Shown here one piece after another: positions 1 through 10,934 of a stretch of 64,000 nucleotides of DNA (the stretch's first letter is position 1; each line of letters opens with the position of its first letter). The notes beneath the pieces were generated by a model, which did no database searches, had not been told where the DNA came from, and saw nothing but the letters and a program-made list of their open reading frames with translations. Made by a program: the position numbers and the translations under genes. Source of the stretch: Girardinichthys multiradiatus (taxonomy: Eukaryota; Chordata; Actinopteri; Cyprinodontiformes; Goodeidae); the NCBI RefSeq assembly GCF_021462225.1, contig NC_061796.1, forward strand, positions 47,267,391 to 47,331,390, read 5' to 3'.

Positions 1-1189
1 ATATTTTCGATACTACAGGCGATGTGTTATCAGGGCTTAGGCAGCTTCCAGACTTTATTCTGAGGCTAAACTGATGCAGCAGGTTTCTATCCATGCCCTG
101 ATACCTGAAGAACAGCAGGACTCCGGCCCCTCAGTCCAGCTGGAATCATTTCCAAACACGTTAAATGTTACATCTGGAGCTGACAGCTAGTGGAAAATCC
201 TTCTAACGGATCAGAGAGACTCCTCAGGCGGACACAGCCAGAACATCTGGATCTGAACCCACAGCTGCTGGTTTGACACGCTTTCCTCCTCTTTAGGAAA
301 TCATTTTCCAGGACATTTTCTGTAACATAATCCCTGTTTGACAGACTGGGACCAGGCTCCCTGGGTTTCAGAGGTTAGTTCAGAAAACATGGACCTGATT
401 ATAGGACCTTAATTGTCTGACACACAGAAAACAGCAGATTCAGCGAAATGCTGCTCACAGTTTCCAGAGCTTTACTGGAGACGCGTTCTGTTCCTGGGTT
501 TGAAATATAAAGTCATCCTTTCAGAGGCTTTCAAACAGTTTACACATGAACTGGGACATCAGAATCACTTTTATATGAACTTTATGTAACCTGTAACTGT
601 TAATTTAAAGGTTAACGTCACTGATCTCCAGTCATACACAAACTTTTACTGCAATTCTTCTTTATCATATTTTAGAAGCAAATCCATCACAGCAAAGGTG
701 AAAATGGTCAAAAGGGTCAAAACATCCCCAAAAAGAAGTTCTCCTAACAATCCCAGAACAGGTTTGGTGATGATCTGTGAATTTTCAAGAAGTACTTTTG
801 TCCCAAGTCTCAAGTGATAATGAATTGACTTACAGAATTACAGAAGAAGAAATGTTTAGGAAGTAGGGTTGTTCTTTAGAAAACTAGAGAAACGTGTAAA
901 AAAATAAAAAACTGAAGCCATAAAAGAGAAACATTTTATCAGAATTGTAAAGTAGAACGAGTATGTGAAAGAAAAAGCCTAAAACCCTAATATGGTCTCT
1001 CAGGACCTGCAGGGACCTCAGCAGCTGCTGGTATCAAACCACTACATTTAAGATCAGAAAGAAGGTGCAGAAATGCAATCTGCATGGAGGACTTTTGGGT
1101 TAGGTCTGACGTGTTCAGGAAAATGAAAGGACTGGTGTCATGACATGGTGTTTAACATAAAACAAGACATAAAACCCTTTTGGTGCAAG
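1..1189. other. No gene recognised (left edge)
   Basis: Mixed-composition DNA with no long open frame and no protein similarity I can recognise on either strand. If the minus-strand first exon at 3416-3497 is real, this stretch would be part of its first intron or later introns, but I see no convincing exon here. Confidence 0.4.
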
Positions 1190-2350
1190 GAAGCATGGTG
1201 GGAGCTGGCCCCCAATTCAGGATTCATGCCGTTGCCTAGTGCCCACCTCCTCCCTCTTCACTTATGCAGCACCACATAGCAGTAGGTTCTTGGGGTGTGG
1301 GACAGTGGGGCATTGTGGGCATGGGGGGAGCACCATGTAGTGCCCTCTGATATATTTGGCCCTGTTCTACACCTACATTTTAATTCACTAGAGGCACTTA
1401 GGGCTTTGGGGTTGGGGAGACTCTGCTGCCAGCAAGCCGCGAGGTCCCATAAACCCCAGGATCAGCCCCTGGTCGACACACCTAAGACATACACATCTTA
1501 ATTTATCAGAAACCCCACAATCGGGGGCGGGGGCTTTGGTTTGGGGGGGGAGGCTGTTTGTGCTCGGGGGGCACGGCGTGGTTCCTTTGGCTCCCGCTGC
1601 AGCACCTGTGCCAGTGTGGCAGGGACTGGGGAATGGGTGACCTGGGGGTTTCTGACAGCGCCATAGGAGGGTCCACCAGGGTGCTGCCTACCTTGTTATG
1701 ATGTTGTTTGTTGTCTGTGTGGGTGCTCGGGCCGCATCACAAAGTGGTGGGCCCCCGTCTGGTACCCTTTGGCTCCCAGAGGTGTGTTGGTCAGGTTGAG
1801 GGTGATGGAGGCGGTGCTGGGCTTTGGTAGGCATCCTCCTTCTTAAAATGATATAATGTGCCACTCCATTTCGGGCTGCTGCAGTGAGCTGCTGCTTACC
1901 CGGTGTGTTCAGGGTGCTGGGTGATCTTGTTGGGTTGGAATGGTGTGGGCCCTGGGCCACAGGTGGGATCGGTTCCTGGACTTGGGCTGCCCATCTGGGG
2001 GTAGTGCTGTGGTTGGGTCAAGGGGAAGCTCGGTGCCCTGAGTCTCACTCTGCGCCTCTTTGGCCAGGAGGCTGCTGCTCCTGTGCCTTACTGGCTCACT
2101 GGCACACCGGCCTCACTGGTGTCTGGCTGCCTGGGACTGCTGCAGCCTTCCAGATCTGGGTCTACCTGTCTTTAGCTGCTTTTAGATACTGTGGATTGTG
2201 GGCATTCCGTTCTCAACACACTTACAAATGCACACCTTCAAGTGACAAACTTGCATTAAAATACACCCACTGAACACAACCACACCTATTTCTACATTTA
2301 TGCTCAGCCACGCACACATACACACACCCATGCACCATCACACAAATACT
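1190..2350. repeat. GT-rich block, probable unidentified dispersed repeat
   Basis: Composition changes sharply to G/T-rich on the plus strand, with short reading frames in several phases and no recognisable protein. It ends in a CA-rich run (about 2271-2345). The abrupt composition change and degenerate open frames suggest an old mobile element or satellite-like insertion. I found no second copy in the window, so the repeat call is an inference. Confidence 0.3.
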
Positions 2351-2439
2351 CCAAATGGGTGAAGGTCATATAAACACAGGTTATAATAACATCAGTGTGG
2401 CCTCTTTACTTTGATACTGGATTGAATCTGTAATTAATA

Positions 2440-2800
2440 AAGGTAATCATGCAGTTTGGATCCTTTTTGTACAGCAAAACTGCCCTGGCACATGTAGACC
2501 ACCATCTGCTCTATATGGTATGCCTGAAACGCCATGACAGAACATGTTAAAAACAAAAATAATTGGGTTTTCTAAATCTGATACAATAAAGATCAAATGT
2601 GGAGTTCTTCACGGTTCTATTGTGAGACCCTTTTTATTTAATCAATCAGCTAATTATTTTAATTATTTAATCAGCAATCAGCTAGATACCTCAGCTAAAC
2701 AAGGATCATGTATGTAAGTGTTAGCATCACAATGATTTATAACTCATAACGTATCATTTACAAAATAATTATTTAGTAAATGGATTGCAGTCCCAATATG
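2440..2800 (+). mobile_element. Degenerate LINE reverse-transcriptase fragment
   Basis: Around 2590-2640 one plus-strand frame reads KCGVLHGSIVRPFLF, close to the conserved reverse-transcriptase block GVPQGSxLGPLLF of L2/Rex-type LINEs. The upstream sequence is compatible with the preceding part of the domain, but frames are broken. It is a short decayed relic with no open frame. Confidence 0.35.
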
Positions 2801-3415
2801 ACTTTAATAAAAAATTAAGACATTTATAGTAAAAAAAGAAAATCTATTATAGGCAAAGGTGTATCTGATTTCTCCTCTTCACCAAAGGGTTGGCAAAGCA
2901 AATCTTCCTTGTCGCTATGTTTTACATAAGTTGTATTTGCAGGCATTGCATCACAAAAGATCTTTTGTACACTGTAAAAAGTGAATATTTTCCATTACAG
3001 ATGTTTCTTTCCTTCCAGGTGTTTGGTTCCTTGCTCCGCTGGAAGCAAAGAGCTTCAGCCCAGATTCTGTTTTTATGACACCAAATAGATCAAATCTCAG
3101 CTCGACCTCAACTCAAGGACTAAGAAATGCCGAATTTTTAGAGCCAGTTTATCAGTTTTTAATATAAAAAGTTTTACATGGGACAGAAACCCTTCATGTC
3201 ATGAAGGCATCAAGTTGAAAATGTGTGTTATTATTATTATTGATGTTTTAAGTGATTTTACTCCAACCTCACAGTTCAACCCTCATCAGTGATCAATACG
3301 GAGTTAATAATGCTTAATTAACCGTTAATTAGTCTATTTCAGCTGTGTTCTGCGCCTGACCAGAACCTCACAGAGAAAATGACCTCCTTTAATCCCAACA
3401 GCTCGGTTCTGTTAC

Positions 3416-3497
3416 CTTGAATGTCCGCCCCGTCCGGGACTCCAGCCGACAGCTGACCGCACAGAACTGTCAGCAGAACCGGGAAACTCCAACCCAT
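3416..3497 (-). CDS. First coding exon (signal peptide) of an unidentified secreted or membrane protein
   Basis: The minus strand gives ATG at 3497 and 27 codons plus one base, then a good donor (GTAACA) at 3415. The peptide begins MGWSFPVLLTVLCGQLSAG, a typical cleavable signal peptide, and ends DGADIQ with a phase-1 junction. The rest of the gene must lie left of 3415; I found no second exon inside the window. Thrombospondin-3 is a candidate: that gene neighbours mtx1 in mammals, its mature N terminus begins shortly after the signal with a (D)LQ-VIDLL motif, and a following codon G.. would allow the same junction. That identification is only inference. A CpG-rich block directly upstream supports a real transcription start. 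Confidence 0.45.
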
Positions 3498-3900
3498 TAT
3501 TGGACCGGTGGGAGACCAGGTTCAGTTTGAAAGGTTCATATAGCAGAGCAGAGCAGAACCCGAACCCTGAAGCAGCGGTGAACGGGACTTGAGAGGCTGC
3601 GAAGTTTCAGTTCAGAAGAAGTAGCGGTGGTTCCGGGGAGAACAAACTGGGCCCAAACTGAGAAAAAAGCCCCAAAAGACGCACCAGTTCGAGCTGAACC
3701 GAACAGACCCGAACCGAACCACCGGAGGAGAAACTGACGCTCGGCCTCACGAGCTCACAGCTGGAATCTGCATCTGGCGCGCGATCCCTCTGCAGGCGCG
3801 CGACCAGAGAGAGGGAGGTCCACGAGACAAATAAAGGATTCAGTTTGATCCCAGACACGATGATCAGAACCAACTCGGGTTCGGTTTCATCAACCGTAGT
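3498..3900 (-). promoter_or_regulatory. CpG-rich promoter region of the 3.4-kb first exon
   Basis: CpG frequency rises markedly here against AT-rich surroundings, with clustered GCGCGC and CCGGTT-type sites around 3770-3800, directly upstream of a minus-strand start codon and signal-peptide exon. The minus-strand open frame through this block (about 3607-3924) looks like a composition effect rather than a protein. Confidence 0.4.
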
Positions 3901-4800
3901 CATTTCTGAAGCTGCTGAGACCATGGGACCTGAGGATAATGTACCGCTGCTAATAAAAACAGATTATTTCCCGGTTCTGGTCCAAACAGAACATGACTCA
4001 TTGTTTGAGGAGCAATAAAGTTCTGAATATCTCCTCGATGACAGCAATTATGTCAGAAAATCACTGAAACAATGTTCTCCAGACAAAGATAGGAAGAAGT
4101 TTTCCTGTTTCTCCATCGGTGCAAAATATCCTAAAAGAAATTCTGGAAAGATTGAGTGCACAAAAAGTCAGGATCCAACCTGGGTTGAAACAAACAGCAG
4201 AAAATGACTTCTTACTGGATTAATCAGTTGATGTGTCTGATCAGCAACACCAGTCTGGATATTTTCATCTTATGGAAATCTCCAGGATAACATCTGAAAA
4301 TGTTCCTGAAAGTTCAGCCAAGTCCTGCAGGTATTTAGATAATCTAGTGTCTCAAATTGGTCCCTAATAGCAGGGCTGATGTCGGAAAAAAAATCACGAT
4401 TTGTTTGTGTTATTGACTTGGGTAAACAAAATTGTAATGTTATTTTACTATACTGCAGAGTAAGCAACAGACTGGAGGAACATGAAGAAGAAAGGGTTGG
4501 CCATGTGATGGTGGACTGTTTAACTGAAACACAGGAGCAATGTTAATGGTGTGGGCATTTTTTTAAATGTTGAAAGGGTTGAGAAATATATATATATGGC
4601 ATAAATAATATTTGGTAAATATATGTTATCCATCACATCATCAATTTTAATATCAGATATCGATATTGGCCCAAAGTTTCATATCAGTGCATCCCTATTT
4701 AGGATTTTAGTTATCCTTAGAAAAACTAAAATCAGATAATATGTGTCCTCTGGTTTCTTTAATTACAGGTTTCAAACAGTACAAAGCATTCTTAGAAAGG

Positions 4801-6051
4801 CTGAAACACCTGTCATTTTAGTGTGGGAGGTTTCATGGCTAAATTGGACCAGCCTGGTAGCCAGTCTTCATTGATTGCACATTGCACCAGTAAGAGCAGA
4901 GTGTGAAGGTTCAATTAGCAGGGTAAGAGCACAGTTTTTCTGAAAATATTGAAATGCACACAACATTATGGGTGACATACCAGAGTTCAAAAGAGGACAA
5001 ATTGTTGGTGCACGTCTTGCTGGCGCATCTGTGACCAAGACAGCAACTCTTTGTGATGTATCAAGAGCCACGGTATCCAGAGTAATGTCAGCATACCACC
5101 AAGAAGGACGAACCACATCCAACAGGATTAACTGTGGATGCAAGAGGAAGCTGTCTGAAAGGGATGTTCAGGTGCTAACCCGGATTGTATCCAAAAAACA
5201 TAAAACCACGGCTGCCAAAATCACGGCAGAATTAAATGTGCACCTCACCTCTCCTGTTTCCACCAGAACTGTCCGTCAGGAGCTCCACAGGGTCAATATA
5301 CACGGCCGGGCTGCTATAGCCAAACCTTTGGTCACTCATGCCAATGCCAAACGTCGGTTTCAATGGTGCAAGGAGCGCAGATCTTGGGCTGTGGACAATG
5401 TGAAACATGTATTGTTCTCTGATGAGTCCACCTTTACTGTTTTCCCCACATCCTGGAGAGTTACGGTGTGGAGAAGCCCCAAAGAAGCGTACCACCCAGA
5501 CTGTTGCATGCCCAGAGTGAAGCATGGGGGTGGATCAGTGATGGTTTGGGCTGCCATATTATGGCATTCCCTTGGCCCAATACTTGTGCTAGATGGGCGC
5601 GTCACTGCCAAGGACTACCGAACCATTCTTGAGGACCATGTGCATCCAATGGTACAAACATTGTATCCTGAAGGCGGTGCCGTGTATCAGGATGACAATG
5701 CACCAATACACACAGCAAGACTGGTGAAAGATTGGTTTGATGAACATGAAAGTGAAGTTGAACATCTCCCATGGCCTGCACAGTCACCAGATCTAAATAT
5801 TATTGAGCCACTTTGGGGTGTTTTGGAGGAGCGAGTCAGGAAACATTTTCCTCCACCAGTATCACGTAGTGACCTGGCCACTATCCTGCAAGAAGAATGG
5901 CTTAAAATCCCTCTGACCACTGTGCAGGACTTGTATATGTCATTCCCAAGATGAATTGATGCTGTATTGGCCACAAAAGGAGGCCCTACACCATACTAAT
6001 AAATTATTGTGGTCTAAAACCAGGTGTTTCAGTTTCATTGTCCAACCCCTG
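4801..6051 (+). mobile_element. Tc1/mariner-type DNA transposon, DD36E type, 5' inverted repeat truncated
   Basis: The 3' end carries an inverted repeat with GTGTTTCAGTTTCATTGTCC (from about 6024) and stops at ...CCCCTG, followed by a TA run (6052-6069), so it sits at a TA-rich target. At the 5' side only the inner part (CTGAAACACCTG at 4801-4812) remains; the outer roughly 20 bases of the terminal repeat are missing. It encloses the transposase gene at 4968-5954. With one outer repeat gone, this copy should be immobile even if protein were supplied. Confidence 0.85.
4968..5954 (+). pseudogene. Tc1/mariner transposase (DD36E), C-terminally truncated by a nonsense codon
   Basis: A 328-codon frame encodes a cut-and-paste transposase. 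The N terminus has a paired-type DNA-binding region with a helix-turn-helix around residues 24-44 (SVTKTATLCDVSRATVSRVM) and a second around 80-110. The RNase-H-like catalytic core has D152 (FSDES), D243 (QDDNAPIH) and E280 (SPDLNIIEPLW). Thirty-six residues separate the second D from E, which is DD36E spacing rather than the usual DD34E. It ends ...MSFPR-TGA; the same frame continues for 14 codons to TAA at 5997-5999, and that tail lines up with the C terminus of the Tc1 protein at 22299. The TGA at 5952-5954 therefore looks like a CGA-to-TGA mutation. The catalytic triad is otherwise intact. ATG 4968 is the first start in frame within the element. Confidence 0.8.
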
Positions 6052-6519
6052 TATATATATATATATATAGAACATATAATACATAAATAAAACCTGCAGC
6101 ATCTCACTATGAAACGCTGTATGGATGACAAACTCACCAGGATCAGTTAATTAATTAATTGACACAATAAAAATAAAATGAGTCTGTTGTGTCTTGATGC
6201 AGACGGGAATAAAAGCAAACCAAAGAGGCTCAGCTGCTGACCCAATGACCTTTGTTCCTCCTGTTAGACTCGACACCCTTTGAACTGATGCTACAGGGGC
6301 TTCAGGTTCACTTTCTCTGATGTTTTAGGATAAACGTCTGATATTAACTGGCTGTTAGAGTCAGCAGTTAGGAATTCAGAGTTGCATACTGTAAACATGC
6401 AACAGCAGAGCAGAAACAAAAGCCGGTTCTCAGAGGGTCTCTGCATGTGTTCTTAATGGGCTTAATAGAGCAGACACGTTTTAGCAGCAGCAGCTTTAAA
6501 TTGTTAGCCAAATTCAACG

Positions 6520-7040
6520 ATAACACGAGCAAAACTAAGATAAGAAAAAATTAAACTACGATAATAAACTTACCTAAGCTAAGACTGAGATAAACTGATG
6601 CTAAAAACCTCAAATAAAATAATCTGAACTGATGGTCAACTATGACAAGAGAACCAAATCTAAGACTAAAGCAAGCTAATGAAATAAAGATAATACCATA
6701 TTAAATAAGACAAGCACAGATAAACTAAGTTAAGGCAAGCAAAGTTAAACTACAAAGAGATGAATTTAGCTAAATTACCATTAACTAAGATGAGAAATAA
6801 CACTAAAACAAACTATAATGAAGCTAATCTAAGGAAAGATAAACTAAGCTAAATTAAACTTGGTTGATATGCTGAACTTAGTTATGTTAAAGTTAACTCA
6901 GCTAACATAATGCAAGCCAAGGGAAAGATGGACTAATTAGATAAAATGTTTATCTAAAATAAGCCAAACTAAATTAAGTTAGTTTAAACCGGGATTAGCT
7001 AAAATAAAGTTAAATCAAAATAACAAAGGCAGTGTCTGAT
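6520..7040. repeat. Degenerate tandem-like AT-rich tract (GCTAA/ACTAAGATAA words)
   Basis: About 500 bases are dominated by recurring short words such as AAGCTAA, AACTAAG and GATAA with no fixed period. This looks like an old, decayed minisatellite. No open frame of note. Confidence 0.45.
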
Positions 7041-7189
7041 AAGCTAATGTAAGCTAAAGATGGCTTTATTTAACCTTTATTTAACCAGGATAAAGTCTCA
7101 TTGAGACTAAACACCGTTTTTCACGGGAGGCTTGACTAAGAGACAGCAAATAAAACACAAAAAAATACACAAAAAACCAACAAACCAAA

Positions 7190-7268
7190 CAAGAAATTAT
7201 GAATAACAGTTACATTTTATTTCCTGTTTGTATGTACGAACTTGGCAATAAAGTTGATTCTGATGAAA
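7190..7268 (+). mobile_element. Short L2-type LINE 3' tail
   Basis: CTTGGCAATAAAGTTGATTC at about 7239 matches the 3' end of the L2-like LINE at 43.4 kb (CTTGGCAATAAAGCTTTTCTG followed by TGATTC repeats). Only the last part of the 3' UTR is present, a typical severe 5' truncation. Confidence 0.5.
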
Positions 7269-7319
7269 TTAACCTCACATTTTTAGTTTAGAAGCACTCA
7301 ATGAGATTAATTCAATTAA

Positions 7320-7553
7320 TTAAGTTTTCTGTAACAAGTTGTGAGAGAAGGGAGCAGATTGAGCAAAAGCCTTCTTACCCAATTCAGTCCGATCTAAAGG
7401 GACAGAAAGAAGCAGCAAATTGTTTGAGTCAAATCTTTGTGTGATTGCAGTGAGGATATAGGCCGGCAGAAGTCCAAGTAATGTCTTGTATGCAACCAAT
7501 GGGAATTTCTTCCATTGGGACAGATCAGGACAAAATATGTTTAGGTTTTCCAT
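7320..7553 (-). pseudogene. LINE ORF2 C-terminal fragment
   Basis: The minus-strand frame of 77 codons contains PLVAYKTLLGLLPAYI followed by LLLLSVPLDRTELGKKAFAQ and SAPFSHNLLQ. This matches the pattern of the C-terminal region of L2/Rex-like LINE polymerases (YK.LLGLAPAYL ... LSVPRTR...G.KAFS.AAP.LWN.LP). There is no catalytic domain. It lies in the opposite orientation to the L2 tail just to its left, so these are two different insertions. Confidence 0.45.
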
Positions 7554-7559
7554 CCAAAC

Positions 7560-8424
7560 AGCTGAGCTCGATTTAAGAGAAGAGAGATGGGAATTAAATG
7601 TCCTACAAGAAGATCTCTTGTTGATATGAAATCAATTCGATAGACAAAGGTTTCAAAGAACTTGTACTGATAAGGAGTCAGACTACACTATGCAAACATG
7701 AAGACACTAACATGATAAAAAAAAAAATGGCCAGATTCCTTGTGGTTAGGTTTTCCTCAGACTCCCATCTGGAGAACATTCTGGGACTCTTTAAATGTAA
7801 CCATCTAGAAACACGAGTTTCTGTAAGGAAAACCTCTGCTGCTGAAGCCTGTTAGCTGCTTGTGATGTAAGATCTGAGGCGTCTTCTCACAGAAAACTGG
7901 AGCTGGTTTTCAGCCCAAACAAACCCACAGTTTCTCCTCCAGCCTCCCCTCTTACTCTGCCACTGTTTGTTTCTGGTCCTGGAGTGTTGCCATAGAAACC
8001 TGTATTTAACAGCAGGTGAGAGGAGGAGGGATGAAACCCGTTAATCCAAGAGTCTGTCTTCGTTTTCCTCGTCAGCCTGCAGAAACAAAGAGGTGTTGAA
8101 ACTGAAAAACCGACCCAATAAACAGGACCGGGTTCAATGAACTGGTTCAGTGTCAGTTCTGCTTTTTCCTCGGGTTTCTCTGTGTTTTCATCCAGAGCAG
8201 AAAGAAAAAAGAATTCATCTCTACAAATTGTTTCCAGATCAGCTCGTTAAGGCCCGGAGCAGCAAGGGTCGCTGGCGTTAACAGGAACCAGGCCAGGATT
8301 CCTACGTGGTGCCGTCATGTACAGCTGGATGTCCCTCAGGAGGTCCAGACCCGGTCAGGGTGGATGGGTGGAGAGGGCTGGGCAAACTGAGGCCAAAAGT
8401 CTACATTTCCATGTTCTGAACATA
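7560..8424. other. Intergenic, no gene recognised
   Basis: No open frame with recognisable similarity. The segment separates LINE scraps on the left from the Tc1 element that starts at 8425. Confidence 0.4.
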
Positions 8425-10035
8425 CAGGTCCTTCTCAAAATATTAGCACATTGTGATAAAGTTAATTATTTTCCATAATGTCATGATGAAAATTTAACAT
8501 TCATATATTTTAGATTCATTGCACACTAACTGAAATATTTCAGGTCTTTTATTGTCTTAATACGGATGATTTTGGCATACAGCTCATGAAAACCCAAAAT
8601 TCCTATCTCACAAAATTAGCATATTTCATCCGACCAATAAAAGAAAAGTGTTTTTAATACAAAAAACGTCAACCTTCAAATAATCATGTACAGTTATGCA
8701 CTCAATACTTGGTCGGGAATCCTTTTGCAGAAATGACTGCTTCAATGCGGCGTGGCATGGAGGCAATCAGCCTGTGGCACTGCTGAGGTCTTATGGAGGC
8801 CCAGGATGCTTCGATAGCGGCCTTTAGCTCATCCAGAGTGTTGGGTCTTGAGTCTCTCAACGTTCTCTTCACAATATCCCACAGATTCTCTATGGGGTTC
8901 AGGTCAGGAGAGTTGGCAGGCCAATTGAGCACAGTGATACCATGGTCAGTAAACCATTTACCAGTGGTTTTGGCACTGTGAGCAGGTGCCAGGTCGTGCT
9001 GAAAAATTAAATCTTCATCTCCATAAAGCTTTTCAGCAGATGGAAGCATGAAGTGCTCCAAAATCTCCTGATAGCTAGCTGCATTGACCCTGCCCTTGAT
9101 AAAACACAGTGGACCAACACCAGCAGCTGACACGGCACCCCAGACCATCACTGACTGTGGGTACTTGACACTGGACTTCTGGCATTTTGGCATTTCCTTC
9201 TCCCCAGTCTTCCTCCAGACTCTGGCACCTTGATTTCCTGAATGACATGCAGAATTTGCTTTCATCCGAAAAAAGTACTTTGGACCACTGAGCAACAGTC
9301 CAGTGCTGCTTCTCTGTAGCCCAGGTCAGGCGCTTCTGCCGCTGTTTCTGGTTCAAAAGTGGCTTGACCTGGGGAATGCGGCACCTGTAGCCCATTTCCT
9401 GCACACGCCTGTGCACGGTGGCTCTGGATGTTTCTACTCCAGACTCAGTCCACTGTTTCCGCAGGTCCCCCAAGGTCTGGAATCGGCCCTTCTCCACAAT
9501 CTTCCTCAGGGTCCGGTCACCTCTTCTCGTTGTGCAGCGTTTTCTGCCACACTTTTTCCTTCCCACAGACTTCCCACTGAGGTGCCTTGATACAGCACTC
9601 TGGGAACAGCCTATTGGTTCAGAAATTTCTTTCTGTGTCTTACCCTCTTGCTTGAGGGTGTCAATAGTGGCCTTCTGGACAGCAGTCAGGTCGGCAGTCT
9701 TACCCATGATTGGGGTTTTGAGTGATGAACCAGGCTGGGAGTTTTAAAGGCCTCAGGAATCTTTTGCAGGTGTTTAGAGTTAACTCATTGATTCAGATGA
9801 TTAGGTTCATAGCTCGTTTAGAGACCCTTTTAATGATATGCTAATTTTGTGAGATAGGAATTTTGGGTTTTCATGAGCTGTATGCCAAAATCATCCGTAT
9901 TAAGACAATAAAAGACCTGAAATATTTCAGTTAGTGTGCAATGAATCTAAAATATATGAATGTTAAATTTTCATCATGACATTATGGAAAATAATGAACT
10001 TTATCACAATATGCTAATATTTTGAGAAGGACTTG
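8425..10035 (-). mobile_element. Full-length Tc1-type transposon with 200-bp inverted repeats (copy A)
   Basis: The element is bounded by TA dinucleotides (8423-8424 and 10036-10037). It starts CAGGTCCTTCTCAAAATATT and ends with the inverse, AATATTTTGAGAAGGACTTG (one mismatch in the last bases). Inverted repeats occupy about 8425-8624 and 9836-10035. It is 1611 bp, one base longer than the sister copy at 21971-23580, exactly accounted for by the one-base insertion in its transposase gene. It lies 3' of mtx1 in the intergenic region. Confidence 0.93.
8702..9707 (-). pseudogene. Tc1 (DD34E) transposase with a one-base frameshift
   Basis: The minus-strand frame starts at 9707 ([20 protein letters not shown]) and codes correctly to residue 157 (CMSFR), where an extra G (plus-strand C at 9237-9238) shifts the frame. 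The correct sequence resumes in the next frame ([11 protein letters not shown]) and runs to the stop at 8702. Compared by eye with the intact copy at 22299-23303, only seven other residues differ, for example S instead of L before the first catalytic D. Catalytic positions D148, D238 and E273 are all preserved in the split frames. As it stands it makes only the DNA-binding half plus a scrambled tail ending at 9075. Confidence 0.92.
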
Positions 10036-10037
10036 TA

Positions 10038-10934
10038 CTTTATTGATCCAGCCTGCAGTAAAAATTACTTCTGACTGAAAATCACTTGTTTTAAACCTAA
10101 ATTCCTGGATAAAGAACCTAAGACATATTTTGTCTTCCAGGGCAGGAATGTCTAATGTTTCCCTCTGTCTTTACGGAGTTAGAAATTAGAAAATAAAAAT
10201 ACTTTTTTTTTGATTGGATGGTTTTCCTTCCTGTTGGATCACTTTCGGATCTGCTCCAGATGAAGCGTCTTTAACATTCATGCCTCAGAGGTTTGGAGTC
10301 ATGGCTTCTTGGTTCTGTTCATCTGTCCGTTTTTCTCTTCATCTCTTTACAGGATTTCTGTAAATCTCTGCAGATGAATTTTAAGGCTTTTTAAAAGCAT
10401 TATGTCAATTAAAGACATACATCCAATATGAAAAATAACTCATTCAAGTGAACTGAAAAACTTAATTTCAACTCATCCTACTGATTAACTTTAGGTAAAT
10501 TAAATGTACCTTTGTCAACCAACCTTTGTGTTGTTTTGGCGCCGACTTCTCAGTTGATTCATTTTACACCCAAGTTAAACTTGAGAGCAAAACTTTTAAC
10601 CAGCTGTTGAAATCAGTGGTTTTCAAACCAGATCTTGTTAAATTCAGGCTATTCTCCAGAAGCTGCTGGTGCATCCGGTTATTATTAATGAAATTAAAAT
10701 TTACGAAATAGAACAAAAATCACGAAAGACGCTAAAACGAAGCTGCAGCGAGGTTGAATATTTTTATTTTCTGTATAGAAGCTAAACCCAGTTCCTGTCC
10801 ACTCAGAGGCTCATCAGTGTTCTGATAAATTCATTGTATTTCCACCCCTCCCCATGGTGAGATATATCTAAAATCGCTCTGATGAATTTTTCTGGAATAT
10901 TTTTCAGTCCTGTAACGTTCTTCATTTTTTGTCC
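10038..10934. other. 3' flank of mtx1
   Basis: AT-rich DNA downstream of the mtx1 stop codon on the minus strand; its proximal part should be the mtx1 3' UTR. A minus-strand AATAAA (plus-strand TTTATT at about 10763-10768) is a plausible poly(A) signal, giving a 3' UTR near 180-190 bases. Nothing else recognised. Confidence 0.45.

Noticed and set aside
3607..3924. 105-codon minus-strand frame upstream of the first exon at 3416
   Set aside because: Lies in the CpG-rich promoter and ends before the signal-peptide ATG; no similarity seen.
9303..9747. Plus-strand frames over Tc1 copy A (and their minus-strand twins at 22259-22703 over copy B)
   Set aside because: They are antisense shadows of the transposase gene and appear identically in both copies.
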